From: Marsupella aquatica
Lineage: Eukaryota > Marchantiophyta
Assembly (NCBI GenBank): GCA_973895155.1
Contig: OZ316893.1
Coordinates: forward strand, 19,592,001-19,656,000
Reading direction: 5' to 3'
Length of the DNA: 64,000 nt
Shown here piece by piece: positions 45,201-58,700 of this stretch. Below the pieces are notes generated by a model, which did no database searches, was not told where the DNA came from, and saw nothing but the letters and a program-made list of their open reading frames with translations. Within the stretch, counting starts at the first letter, position 1; each line of letters opens with the position of its first letter. The position numbers and the translations under genes are program-made.

Positions 45201-47548
45201 AAGCTGGCAAAAGTGTTGCTCGCACTGGCGGACGATGGCTGATCAGTGCTCCAAGTTGAACGTTGTGACCTCAGATGGTCATTATTGACTCTTCTCTCAT
45301 ATCTTCTAACGACACAAATCTCATTGAGAAGAAGTTGACATAGTTTCAGGTACTTGCTGGCATGGCTCCCGTATGGAGCATGGGGGTCAGTGCTAGGGTT
45401 GACGAACAGACCCTGCTTACCCTCCAGCGGCTGTCCATAGTTGTTAAGTCTTTGAGCAGCTGCAGACATGGCCAAGTCGTGATCATCTCTCTGAGGGCGA
45501 AATCTGCTTAGTATCCCATTGTACCTCCCCTCGGTGCATTCCATCCTCTTTCCTTTGGCCTCCACAGAAGCTTGAGACATTACAGTTGCGAAAACATCAA
45601 TGTCTGCCTCATGAGTTCGTCCATGCTCAGGCAGCTGCAACTGAAGAGCCGAAGGCTGCTGGGATGACAGGGATAGCGAAAGGCCTTGCAATTGGCAGTT
45701 TCCCATCCCAGTGGACGAATTTTGACCATCACTATTTTGGAAAAATGAATTGTGATGGAGTTGATTGACTGAGGACAAAGTGGATGTTCTCCTTGATCCA
45801 AACTGAGATATTCCAAGCTCAGCTTGCTGTAGATGGTCGCTCAGTTGACCTGCAAATGGTTGACTGTGCACCGTCGAATCACTTCCAGGAAGAAACAGAA
45901 GCTCATTTCCTCCATTTCGCCAACTATTGTTGTATCCTTGATTGCCGACCATATGCTGGCTCGGTACAGCAGAAGGAATTCCCTGATGTGCTAGCAGTTG
46001 AGAGCGTTGGGCAAGGGGGCTCTGTGCGAGTGCAGCTGGGTGAACCGGGATGCTAAGAAAACGCTGTTGGTTATGACTGGTGTTCAGTTGGTCGACCCCT
46101 GAATGCGACATGAGAACCAGATTCCCAGAGGCTGCAACGGATGGTTGAGACTCAGCGTTAGGGCCCCCGAAACTTGGATTTAAGCACAACTGCATGGCTT
46201 CAGTTTGCGTTTGTTGCGGGGAGAAATATGTTGTCCCATCACGATTGGGAGGCTCTTCATGACTATAAGGATCATTGTCTTGTAGACCTTCCGAGAGCAG
46301 AGAGGATACGGGGGTCCCAACGATAGGTGAAATCGCTTGAAGATTGCTGTGGACGTTGCAGTCAAGAAGGGAACTGTTGGCATACTGCGGAGCAATATTC
46401 GTCCAGCTCCCTTTTAGTGAGGGAGTACTATATCCGCGGAGTCTCCCAACGAGATTTTGATTGGGGTACAGTGCTCCAACATTCCCAAATGGAACAACTT
46501 CATCAGGCACACCATTCGAAGCAGACCCACGGGATTGATGACTGCTAGAGTGTTGCAGTCCGAGAAGCTCAGCTCCGGTTGAGAAATTGTAAGAATCGGA
46601 TGACATTAGATTTGTGTTGTACGAAGGAAATATCTCGGAGACGTTTGACTGCGGCACATTCTCCTCGGGGTAAACCTGCACAGATTCTGCAGCGGTATCT
46701 ACCATGTCATTCTCTGAATGCTGCTGGTTGAACTTCGACTGCTCTTCTTTGGACGGGTTCTGGTCTGAATGGAAAATCGATTGGCCATTTCCAAGCTGAT
46801 GCTCATGACTAGGTCCTGCTGACTCGTGAGTTCCAGATTCCGGCCTGATTTTCTCATTCCTTTCATCCTGCCCACTGTCAGCTGGGTGCTGCTGTATCAT
46901 TGACTGCTCTTCAGTAATGATCACCGGCGCCAATTGATTTCCACCCCACTGCTCAGTAGCGTCGGTCGATGGATCTGAACCATTAACCATATTTCGGTCG
47001 TGAACCCGATCGTGAATAGCTGCTGATGTTGCAGTGTGAAGTTGGTTATACGAAAAATCATCTTTTTCAGGAACTCCTGTGCATTGACGTCCACCGTTAC
47101 TAAGTTGAGAACTCCCCGCAGATGTACCCGAACTTTGGGTGTTGTTGGTATCAGTTCCAGTCGACTGGAAGGATGATCCACCGTGCAGCAACTGTTGGGA
47201 AGCAGCCTGAGAATGTGTACTCGACAAAGATGGGTCTTCGACAACAATCTCTTGCGGCCTCGAAGAAGGAAAGAATGTATTGACGGTAGTAGAAGCAGGT
47301 ACCTGGCAACTTTCAGACTTCGAATCCAAGGCTGGGCTCAGAAATCCATCTCCCGGAACATTGTACGTGAAGGGAGAGCTTGATGTTCTAGACGTCAGCT
47401 GTGTTGAGCTCTCTGCACATCTTGTGGTCATCAAGAAAGGCATGGTACGGGTTTGAGATGATGATGTTGTTGGACTAAGAGGTGGTTCTGAAAGAGATCC
47501 CATTTGATGCATATGGTAGGATCGTCCAAGGGCTCCACCCCTTAACAT
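42284..47548 (-). CDS. BELL: BELL-class TALE homeodomain transcription factor
   Basis: BELL-type TALE homeodomain protein; these pair with KNOX proteins to control the diploid programme and meristems. Exons on the minus strand: 44999-47548, 44046-44425, 43569-43629 and 43276 down to about 42284. Phases agree throughout. I start at ATG 47548, since upstream codons have no ATG and a CTTGCAG acceptor at about 47590 suggests a leader intron. Exon 1 alone gives 850 residues, mostly Gln/Ser/His-rich. It contains a GLSLSLSS motif and the SKY box [15 protein letters not shown] (about 730). The BELL domain begins at the exon 1/2 junction ([16 protein letters not shown]) and runs through [17 protein letters not shown]. 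The homeodomain follows: [19 protein letters not shown], the three-residue-insertion region FLHPYP, and [21 protein letters not shown] (about 952-1018). The 61-bp third exon is typical of BELL genes. The C-terminus has VSLTLGL (ZIBEL-like) and LLHEFVA. The frame then runs 34 codons further to a stop at 42284, or splices at GCCCAAG|gtatag. Confidence 0.93.
43690..43713. repeat. Short TA and GA microsatellite in BELL intron 3 flank
   Basis: A tatatata run followed by about ten GA units lies within the intron between the 61-bp exon and the BELL-domain exon. Confidence 0.85.
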
Positions 47549-47588
47549 GATCTGATCCTTGTCTCCGCTCACCCAGTGTTCAATTTTT

Positions 47589-47596
47589 GCTGCAAG
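47589..47596 (-). other. Candidate 3' splice site in the BELL leader
   Basis: On the minus strand, GTGCTTGCAG followed by CAAAAATTG lies about 40 bp before the BELL ATG. It implies an intron in the 5' UTR, with upstream leader exon(s) somewhere in 47.7-51 kb. The donor could not be placed. Confidence 0.45.
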
Positions 47597-47599
47597 CAC

Positions 47600-50500
47600 A
47601 AAGATAAAGCATCAAAACACTGAATTCCGATCTTCTATGTAACTGCAGCTTAGAGAACTGCCGAGTTAAAAGAAAACCATTTGAAAAGGTCCAAAGACTC
47701 AGATTTGTAGTCTTTGATAAATAGTTTTGAGTTTTCGTAGCTACTCGTGTGGTCTGGGACTCACTTGTTCACAGATAGACTGATTCATCTTGGAGATTAG
47801 TCATTGGATCTTGCCAGATTTATTGAGATTATCTAAAGTCTATGTTACGTCAAGACTGTCAATTGAATCATAGTTTTATGCCTCAGCTAGATTGCTGTCA
47901 TATGCAACATAAGTTCACTGTCTCATAAGCTCGTAGTTTCAGTCTCTTGGATACACAGCTACAGCTTAAAAGTTTAGCTTGAAAATTTGAAAGTAGGGCG
48001 ATCCGTCAACTTACTGCATGAAAGTCACGTCAAGACTCTGAAGAACTTAACCAGTTAGAAGCTCAGCAACTCGGCTGGAACCAAATTGGCCGTAGTAACG
48101 TGCTACTCCGCAGGGACTCTTTTGTATTGAACAATGACATTACAGCCTCCTCCTAGTCACTGGCCAACAAATTGGAAGATCACCAGAAAGTGTTATTTCC
48201 TCGATCATTTCCCAGTCGAATTATCAACAAAAATCAACAATGGCTAGTAATAAGACAAGAGGTGTGGGCTGGCTTAAAAGTTGCTCAGGCTTGCATGGGT
48301 GGAACGAAAGCTGCAGTCAGACCGTGAGTACACAACCTCAATCTATTCGTGCCGAACAATATGTCAATAGAGCACAACTGCACAACCCTAGGCCTTGAGC
48401 TGTAACTGTCCAAATTACAAGGTCCACTGCAAAGTTTTTGGATCTTTCAACCAGCTTACGGAGCACTGCGGGACGCGATTGCTCTCGCGTTCCCTCTTGG
48501 ATTGAATTTTCATCAGATTGAGAGGTACATAATTATACCAGATAAGTTCAGAAAGACGATGCATATGCACATTCTGAAATGTAACGACTTGTAGAGACCA
48601 TTGATCATATATACCTGTGTGTGCATCTCGATTTTCATCTTTGCTCGATATTCAGCAGCACCCGGATATGGGCAGGTAAACTTGGGCCATCATATCTATT
48701 CCTCGATAGTCCGAAAGCACATAAGCTGGTAAGTATTTTATACTGCACAGACCAACAAGAGTATCAGGGTTCATATAGAAGTACTTCAAAATCATCATGT
48801 CTTATCTTGACATGCAGCTTCATCGATGTAACAGTAGCATCTCTGAAAATTCCAAGGAAACAGCAAAGCAAAGGAATTCCCAGAATGACACCAAGCATTG
48901 ACGATTGCATCCAGCTGAGCTCGAAGTAAAGCGTAGAAGTCCATCCTTCGCATTGATGCAATCCTAAGGTCTGCGGATAGAAAACGACTGGGATGTCCGG
49001 ATTCAACCAGTTTGTTCGATTCAATTGATACATCATATATGTGCCTCAGATGTTCCAAAGATATTCTAAGTTTGTCTTCATCTAGGTGGTGCGTGGTTGG
49101 AATATTTCTTCATAGACTTTGTCTCTTTCTAGATCCGACCAAGACCCGATCGATACCCGATCCCCGTGATCTCCAAGAATTCACGTTCGGATTCCAAAGG
49201 AGTAACGCATGGTGTCTGCTATTGTTGGAAGATGATAGGCGTAAGCGATTTTTACGGTGAAATGCCGTGAGTCCACCTGGCAGAAGTGTCAAGGGCCTTG
49301 TGATCGCCATTACATCCTCCCTCGCTGTGGTATCATGGCTTCTCTCGCTAGTTCAATGAAGGTGATCTACAGGGCCATGCTGATAGATCTTGAGAGCCCA
49401 GGCATTCTTGTACGCGATCACCTTGCCTCGCAGCGGTATCCATCTCAACAGTAGGTTGCGAAGATCTATTACAGCAATTGCTGCACGCAAAACTGGGAGC
49501 CACGAACTATTTCTCGCCGTGACTAACCGTCGAGTAGATCAGCTTCTCATCAGACTCTAGTTTTTAGTTAGAACGCGGGCTACTCTGCATTCCGGAAAAC
49601 CCTGCAAAACTGAAGCCCAACAAAATTTACAGTCATGAGGTCCAGAAACAGTTTCAAGCCTGCGCAAGCTGTGAGAGCTGGAGCCGCGACAGATGTATCT
49701 CCTTCTCGAAATCTACTCAGGTGTCCCGGGGTTGACAGATGAATCATCAAACGGTTTACTATGACGGCTTCTAAAAGTAGTCTGAGTCCGTTTTAGGAGG
49801 GGAGGAAGCGCCCGTTGTTCACGGAGCGAATGGACTACATGGGAAACACACCATGACGCGTTTGGCACTACTTGGGGTTCGAGAAACTTTTTGCGTAAAA
49901 AGCTAGTCAACAAGGCGTTGATAGAAGTGTTCGGTCGGCTTTGATGATATCGTCAAAGCTTGTAGGACTCCCCTCATCGAGAATAATGAAGTGCCTCCAG
50001 TGGCTTGGGTGGTCATTTCGCTAGAGACTCTTCCCTGGCAGACAGCGAAAATTAATTTGTAGCAAACACTGGAGCACACCATCTACTTGTAGTCGAGAAC
50101 GTCCTGCACAGAATTGCCTCAGCCCCCGGGCCAGACATTTCGGAGGCAACAAGGCATTCTCTGTTAGAATGACAGAAGAGCGGAACTCTTCAGACGCTCC
50201 CAGGTTGAAAGCTAGATCCTAGCACCAAGGGTGCGCTGCAGCGCGCGTGAACGTTCCTGAGGTGAACTTTTAGTCAGCTCAGCTCGATTCTGCGTCGATC
50301 GTTCGCGCGTTGATGGATGTCGTTGTTGGATCGAGGTTGTGGCAAAGCAAAGAGTCTGAGCCCTGGGTTCTTAACGTTAACTCTCAAGTGAACCAGGTAT
50401 GAGGGATTCCGAAGCTCCGTGCATGAAGAGCATAACCACAATTAACAGAGGAGCTCGTTGACGATTCCAAGTGTACACCCTGCTGGCTAGGTCAGGAGTC

Positions 50501-51400
50501 AGTACGAGTCATTTCTCGCAAAAGCGCGCACCGAACAAGGTGTATACATGCAAGCTTCTAGCCGGGAACACCTTGAAGGCACATTAGCCAATGTGGATCT
50601 CGACGCTGCTCGTTTCATGACGATCTCGAGAGAGTTCCGGGTTTAGGAACCTGCAGAACTGGCAAAAAACAGTTGATTGCGAACAGGTTGGCAGATTGGA
50701 TCCATTTCACACTACCTACCTGTGGATTGATTCGACATATGGTGAAAGGTCACAAGCCAATTCTCGAGGTCAACAAGAACCAAGTCCTGTACAGCCGTGG
50801 GAAGTCAATTCGGTTTTGATCGCCCCACTCAATCAACCCTCGCATTCCACCGGTCCGTCCCAAGTAAATTCTGCACCAAATCCGCGCAAGGTCGACGTAC
50901 ATAGTTCCTGCTACGTAACCCGTCGCCGATCACCAAAGGCCTTGAGTTCTCTACGTGCTAGATCTATCCGTCAACTATCACGCATCATCCCACGGAGAGA
51001 GAGGGGGAGAGAAAGCTTCGCGCGCCGGAGGGTAGCGTTTCCGAATGGACAGCAGCAGCAGCAGTAGCAGCAGCAGGACAGGGAAGACGGAACGAACGCG
51101 AGTCGCTACTGCGCGGTGCGACAGCGCAAAAGAACAGTGATCGGGGCGGGCAGTTGTCCAATCAATCAGACGAAAGTCTCACCAAGGCTCGAAGAAGGCG
51201 GTGCATGCATGCCGGTGAGCTATCTAAGGGGAACTGGTGCAACTGAGGGATTCCAGGGATTCGAAGAAGATTGCAGCCCGACGAGAGAAGAGTACTAGTC
51301 CTCAAAGGGAGGTCTCCGTCGTCGGAGAGAGACGCACGTAAGGCATGGCTGGCTTGCTGGAGAGAGATAGATGAAATGCATATGAGGTGAGATCTTATTT
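47600..51400. other. Upstream region of BELL: promoter/leader, no other gene recognised
   Basis: This stretch probably holds the BELL promoter and spliced leader. Frames on either strand (for example 48621-48929, 50696-51067) have no domain that I recognise. A CAG-type microsatellite with one interruption lies at about 51050-51077. Confidence 0.4.
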
Positions 51401-52430
51401 CCCTTGGCACTCCTGCTGCCTCTCTGCCTAGTGGTTTCTTCATCTGCTGTTCGATCTCCCGTCGCGTCGGCGGCCATCCAAACTAACCGTCCTCCAACCC
51501 TCTCAGCAGCACCCCGACCCAGGCCAGACCTGCACGCAGTAGCATGCCTTCTCCACTTCACTCGAGCTAGCTCCCTTCTCTGCGCTAATGCAGGAAGAAT
51601 TACGCCAAATGCTGCACGATGATCACAAAATCAGAGTCTGCCTGGCTAAACACACCGTCGTTCGTCGTTCCCGCATGCTCACGCCCCTCAGTGCTGGGCA
51701 GCATGCTGAAACAAAACCTTCCCCCAGATTCCCTGTACTGTACATTCTCTACCGATATCCCCGAAACTCACTGCATCCTCCCATCAGCTCAGAATCGTCA
51801 GACACTCATCACATTCCCTAAAACCTCGAGCAATCAAGCCAGCAAGGTGCATTCCTCGAAATCGATCTCTTCGGGTACTGTAGTAGCTGTCCTTCTCGAC
51901 TGACGGGCACTTTTCCCGATTCATTAACGTCCACTATGAATGTGATGACTGTGTTCTCCACCATCTCATCAACTCCTCTTCTTCCCCGTCGGGCCTTCGC
52001 TCAATCGCTCCCTCTCTCCCTTCCTCCCTCTCGCTCTCCTTCCTTCTTCTCGATTGTCGCCTCGACTGTGCAGAAGCAAGCATTCGGGCAATCTCCCGCT
52101 TTCCGCGGTGTTCCGCAATCGAGTGCTACATGAAACGCAACCATCGCCCCGGTACAGTAGCTGTCGACCGACTCCGCCCGATTGGTAACTCATCGCGTAA
52201 CCCGGATTGCGAAGGCAGTAATCAGGTCCCTCAAAGTAAGTACGTACGTACGTACGTTTGCACGTTCCCATGTACAGTACGTCGGAGCACAGACCTACCG
52301 ACGACGGTACCCATGGCTGATCCCGTAGAATGCTACAAACGATGGATACCGTATCTTCTCAGAGCCGTTGTACATACGCTCGCGTCTCGGCCGCGCAAGC
52401 AGCGAAGAGCCCCGTTGGTGTGGTACTAAA
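51401..52430. other. CT-rich, relatively GC-rich stretch, no recognised gene
   Basis: Pyrimidine-rich plus-strand sequence (for example ctccctctctcccttcctcc near 52007) resembles the CT-rich leaders of plant genes. Several open frames are present, but none has a recognisable product. A TACG microsatellite, tacgtacgtacgtacgt, lies at 52241-52257. Confidence 0.35.
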
Positions 52431-55000
52431 ATATTCGACATTGATTTTGGGGTGGGATTATGTAGACCAGGCAGGTATATCCCCCACACCACATTGGTAC
52501 GTTTGAGATTTCTGGGTCATATCCCCAAGTTTACCACGTTTGAGATTTAGCGGGTTCACTGGTAGAAGTATGATTATTTTGTAGAATTTTATTAGGTTCA
52601 GTGGAAATGATGGAGGTCCAAAACTGGGTCCAGAATTGTGTTGTTCGATATGACCCCAAAACGTATGGTGTACTGTATTTTCAAAACCTTATTGTACAGC
52701 CTAGTGGGACCACCTACTGTAAGTTTCGTCACGGGCCTGGTGGTATCGATCAAGGAATTATATTCCTGTTGCGAGGAATACACTTTCTTGCAATTATCCC
52801 ACACTGTTTTCTCTAAGCAGGAAAACCCCCTAAATATCCACCACTTTACTAGTTGCTGGATAGACAAAACTTAATTTAATATACATTTATTTTTCATTTT
52901 TCTAGAAAACCCAATTTAGTGTACTCCTTTGTTAGCTACCAAACTTTCTGACCATCTGAAGTCATACACACACGACAAACTCTGTAAATTCACACTAAAT
53001 TTGAGGAATTCAGTGACTTGCTAGCAATGGGATTTGCCCTCTAGCATACCCCTGGCTGGCACAAAGTACTGTGTGGTCCATCTCCTAAAGCCATAATTAT
53101 GGCAACCGGATATCACTGGCAACTGCAATGCTGTGCATCAGTTTCACATCAGTGCCGAAAAGAGAGCCATTCTCTATTCATTTGAAAGGGTCACCAATAT
53201 GCTTGTCTATAATGTTTTTTGTGCTGCTATATTGAAACATGAATTCCTGACTTTTCCTCATTTTCCCTGTTTCCAATGCCCAAATGTTTGACAGATCCAG
53301 GAGCCGTCAAAGCTTCCACTACCACTTCATATGACCGTGGCACCCCAGGCTGGCATTACAAAGAAATTGCATTGGGCAAACTTGTGATGTTTTTCACCAG
53401 TGCAACAGGAGGGCCACAGACTTTTGTTTTAAAGGTAGAGTTTAGACCACTAATTTTTTTAAATGAAGTCGGGAATGGAGCTCAATAAATGCAAATCCCT
53501 TGACAGAATTAACGAGCCAAGTTTAGATTGATCCTTTTGGCACCCATTGGGTTGAAGGGGATAAATGTGGGAACATTTGCTACTCCCTTCTATTTGAACA
53601 TTTGCAACATGACATGATATATTTGAGTGATATGTACATCGGGAACAGAAAACTAAAAGATCTTGAATCCAGGGACAAGATTATTTAGTTTTCTTCGTTA
53701 TGGCAAGGCTTCTGTGTCTTCGTTTCACTTGCTGTCCCATTCTATTTCTTTGGACATGGACCGCATACATTCTACCAAATGGAAGTTCCAAGGAAAAAAA
53801 AATATTCATAAAATCCTTGACAGTCTATAACAAGGAGGGAACTATCATGTGGTGGAGGCTTGAGTGGAGACAACTTTTGACTCAAAATCATCCCTGACTA
53901 TTATTGATAGTGCCACACATGTAATAACAAGGGATCCTATAGGGACATGAACTTGTAACATCCTTCTTTAATATAGACACTATAGATCTATTAATATTTT
54001 TCTCATTAATTTGCAGTCTTCACTTTTTAAGCTTAACATTTCAATCTGGTTCTGGAAACTTTATTATCTTACTAAAATACTAAAGGGTGCTTTTCCAAGC
54101 TGTCAAACTTTTACTTTTGGTTTCTCAGTGACCACTAGCAACTAGAAACATCTTATAAGTAGGTTTAATAATTAATGTAGCAAGCAAATTGCCAAATCTA
54201 GGCACATCAAGCCAAAGTAATCAGGATCATTCTTTGGTGTCACAATCTTGGGGGCCTCAAGATGATCTGCGTTAACAAAACCATGAGCAGTTGATCTTGG
54301 GCCTCATTAATGGCCTGTGGGTTGGGAAGATGACGACTTGTGGGTGGCTGATCTTGGCAACCAACAAATGCCTGTAGAGCCCGATGCCTATGTTGGGCCA
54401 GAAGTGTGACTGATACCCAAGACTTCCCCACATTTGTATTATCCCTTGAACAAACTCCATTGATCTACTGTAGTTTGGCCTACTCAGGCACTAGTGCATC
54501 GAGATTCTGTGAGGGTCGGAGCCAGCATATTGTTCTTTCCAAAAATGAGCCAAATTTGATCTAGCTGAAACATTGTAGGCCACTCTTTTTGAACTGAATC
54601 AGCAAGATAGGTCAGGAACATTCTGAATATCTTCGCCTTCACACAAGGCAACGTTTGATACCTTCACAAAAAAGGTAAAAGCTTGCAAATTATCCCAGTT
54701 GGAAGAAGAATTATTTTTCTCCATGGGAAAAAACTTGCCAGCTTCTATCTCGTGGAAAAGTCTGCCACTTTTGGTTGCCACCCTATTATTTGGATTAGCC
54801 AGTTCCCCGCCTAGGCATAGACTCCATCAGCCAGCATCTGCCTGTTACTATTAAATCTAGGGACATCTAAAGGTCACAACTTAATCTAGGAAAATTAGGC
54901 AAGGAATCCATAGACTTCTGTTCACGGTGAAAAAGAAAAAACGTCAAAAAGTTTTTGTACACACAAGGCCACCAGGTGAAAATGAAAATACGTCAGAAGA
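52431..55000. other. AT-rich intergenic stretch, no recognised gene
   Basis: No coding region is recognised. A word near 54637-54655 (cacaaggcaacgtttg) is related to the duplicated 8.8-8.9 kb repeat, so this region shares a dispersed repeat family with it. Confidence 0.4.
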
Positions 55001-55169
55001 GTTTTAGGAGCAGGAGACTTGAGACGAGAGTCTCAGCGTCTCAACGACATTGACCGAAAGCTCGCTGCGTTTGACAATGAAGCCCTTATTACGGTACACA
55101 ATTTAGGGCGTACTGTAAATCTACTCTGTACTTGAGTCGTCTCTCTTGAAGCGACCGTAAGTAAAACCC

Positions 55170-55730
55170 CCATATTATAGTAAGCAAAGCGACCCGACCG
55201 GACGTTGCCCCAGCCCGCAAGAGGTCACCGGCAGTTTCCTGGCAGCAACAAAGCCCCCGACAAACGCGTCCCAGAAGTGACCGGGGACAGGCGGTAGCGT
55301 CCAACGCCAAGGGGGGCGACATATCGCATCACCCGCGGGAGTTAGGAAGGAGTTGGCCCCAACACGCCTCTCCTTGGCTTCATTATTTTCCACAAACGAC
55401 GACGGCGACGACGGCAGCTTGGCCTCGTTCGTCATCCACTACTACTCTGCTCCGGCCCTACGCGGGCCCTCGCCTCCGGCCGAGGCCCAAACGCGCGGGT
55501 ACGGCGTTGACAGATTACGGTGACGGGGACCCCCGCGCTTGTGCCTGCTGCCCCATCCATGCGTCGTGGCCTTCCTTGTTTGGACTGTGGTCCGTCCCAA
55601 GAACCGTCAACGTCGTCCGTCCGTGCCCACTTTCCGCCCTTTCTTGTAGTGGCTTTCGTAATCGAGGGCTCAGGTGTGCGTGCCTCCGCGCCTGCCCGCC
55701 TTCCACCACCTGCCTCCAAATGTGCATCAT
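55170..55730. other. CpG-rich block, possible promoter island or exon
   Basis: A sharply bounded GC- and CpG-rich block surrounded by AT-rich DNA. Minus-strand frames 55175-55435 (ATG start) and 55432-55719 overlap by a few bases, and plus-strand frames also exist. None matches a known family, and open frames are expected from the composition. Confidence 0.4.
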
Positions 55731-58700
55731 GATTTTATTAATCTGTCGCTTGCTCTAGCCCGCTGCCCCAAAGTGGTTCCGATCAGATTCGCGTATGCGT
55801 GAATAGTTACTATTCTTTCATGAATATAAGGGGGGCTTTACAAGAACTTGGGGGCAGCCATTCCATTTTTTCTAAGCGAAAGATGCAATCCTAGCCATTC
55901 ATATGTGGGAACTGGCCACACTTCACTTTACATGAACTTGGGGGTATAATGAACAAAAAGCATTACCTAACCTAGTCATCTGTCAGTGGGCCCCTTGTGG
56001 GTCCCTTTTTTTGGTGAGGTGTGCAAGCTTTTTTGTCAAAAACTTAGACCTCCTCTTGAGGTGGTCTAAAAACTTGGAGCAAATGGTCGCTTGTTTTAAG
56101 GGAATTGCATTGATTACTTCCAGATCTGACACATTTTGGCTCAGGCATTTTAACTTTTGTGGAATGAAATGGCCATCAGCTTTGCTCTGGATGAAGAGAG
56201 AGTGAACGGCCCCCACCGTCTTGTAAAGCCCCCCTAAGAGCTCCATTCTTGTGCCTGGCATGTCTCAAGGAGAGCCCATGGGCATTTATAGAGTAGCATG
56301 GGGAAGCTCATATGTGCCACAGGTGCTAGTTTACTCCATCAATGATCAAAGAAAACCAATGATCAAAGAAAACAGTCAAACTAATTCAATGGCTGTGGAT
56401 ATTTCTCGGGGAAATACATATGTGTCACAGGTGCCCATTTACTTCATCAATTGTCAAAGAAAACAGACAAACAAATTCAAAGATTGCTAATTTTTCTTGT
56501 CTAAGAGCTTTTTTGTATTGGGACAAAGGACTAGAAAACACAGGATCCCTTATTATAGTTGTAGATTGCTCTATTTTAAATTGTAGCTTTGCAAACACTG
56601 CTAAATCAGTATTGAACACAAAAATACTTAGAATGTTTCTTAGTTTCACAATTTTTGTAACTAGTTTCTGTACATTTCCTTTTGTTAAAAACATCAAATC
56701 AATGTTGTAGTCAAGAATTTTAGGGAATGAATGTAAAGTATATCAAGAACTTTGATTTTAACATATTCGGAGCAGTTTGGGGAATGGGGAGTAAATTAAA
56801 TTCCAGACATGCCAGCATGAAAAACATTATGATTATGTGGCAAAATAACCCAGATAATGTGCATCCTTTTATAAGCAAAACGCCGGGAAAAGTAGATGGA
56901 AAACTTTGTGCCTGGGAAAATAGAAAGGGCCACCTTTGAAACTCTGGAAACAAGTTAGAATAATTTCTTGCTATCAAAGTCACAAGGTTGGCCAACTTAA
57001 CCAAGGTAATCCCAGGGGCCAGACCAAAAACAGAGCCAGGCCAAAAACAGACAAGATGCATGCCACAGAAAGAAGCCCCGGGAGGTCAAGACTAGGTCTT
57101 GATCCAGGAGTGGGTACTAAGCAACCACCTAGATGTGGACAAGTAGTAAGTCGAAAGACCCTCTTTGTTTCGTCTCCTGAGTGCTTATTTTGCTTTAATA
57201 TTTTGAGTTATAGTTTACAGAACAAGCATTTTGATATTTGCTCCATGCCGCTACAAACCATTTGAAAAAAGTCTATTTTCAAGATAATTTCACCTACTGT
57301 GCCATCCCCTGTGCCATTTCAACTCGGTACCAGCGTTTTAGGGTAAATAGTAAGGGTGTTGGCCAATGGAATATACATCAGGGGGCACCACTCAGACATG
57401 ATCCCCACCTATTCTCACATGTGAAGGTTGTCGTAGCAGCAGAGAATAGTACAACGACGATGAAATGGCACAATGCAACCATTCCAGTAGAATTATGGCA
57501 AGACAGCGCACAGGACAACTGCGCACGCAAGTCTGGCATGCCGGGAAGAAAATCTGGTCGGTTGGGAACACTGTAAAGTGAAAATGCCCCTCTTGGCCCT
57601 GGTCTTCCGTTTAGTGGACCGATTTGAATCCTCTTACCAGGCTTTTCAGTTTACTGTTAGAGTACTGCGTTAGGTCCTTTGAGATTGTGTGGATCTTTGT
57701 TTGGGGATTTTCCCTTGTTTTCTCTCCTTAGTTGGGTCCAGGTTTGGCGATTTTTGTTCGTTGAGAGTGTGATGTACGCTTGGTGTGCTGACTGCCATGT
57801 GTCTCTTGGGGGAGTAGGTGACTGCTTGTGGCTCCCTCCTCCCTTGTGCCAGGAGCCCTGTTTTAGGTAGACCCAGCTCAACTACATGCTTCCTCAGTTT
57901 GCTTGCTGGGAACAAACTTTCTAGTTCCCTAACATTGCTTGCATAACCTTTTTCTTGGACATGTTTGTTGTGTGAATGTATATCTCGATCAAAAATTGCA
58001 TGCATTGATTAAAAGTTTCCTGCAAGTCTCCACGTTTCCACCAGCTACAGGCTGAATTGAGAAGAAAGCAGGTTCCATCCTGCATTGCATTAATGGATGC
58101 CATTGTCACAGACCTAGACCAAGACACATGAGCCAAGTGTGAAACTTTTTAGAACATTGGAACCTCGATTGAAGCACTGTCACTTTCTTGGTCCATATCT
58201 GACGGACCAAAGTGTGTGTCGTATAATTACGTCCAAGAGCCTCAGTTACTGGGCCACTCCTCTCTCAGACATTATTAGTACTACGAATCGATCTATTTGC
58301 CCAAGGCATTACTATCCTTCTCGAATATGATTATGCTTGCTTTGATTTGATATACTTCAAAGGGCCTCAGTTAATTCGAAAACATCATAGTGCACAACTG
58401 AAACATAGCTTCAGGCAAGAATCGAGCTCGCAGACTACTTCGTTAGCCAACGAAAGGTTTTATCACAATCATTTCAGAGCATTAGCAACAGTTAGATTCA
58501 GAACACAGATTCCGCTAATATTCTGGGGAGTAACGTTTGGGGTTACTTTGATTTAGCTAGATGAATGTCACCGTTGTACAAATCCGTAGCAGCCCGACTT
58601 AGATTCCTTTGCTTGCGATTGCTATCATCAGAACATCAACCTCCAATTCCAAGTCTTGCAAAGTAACTTGGCATGGCACTGTCGTGTATCATTGCTAGCA

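Noticed and set aside
47549-47599. BELL start at 47599
   Set aside because: That codon is GTG and sits at a probable splice acceptor. The first in-frame ATG is at 47548.
50696-51067. Plus-strand frame of 123 codons ending in poly-Gln
   Set aside because: No domain; the Gln run is a CAG microsatellite and the region lies in the probable BELL upstream area.
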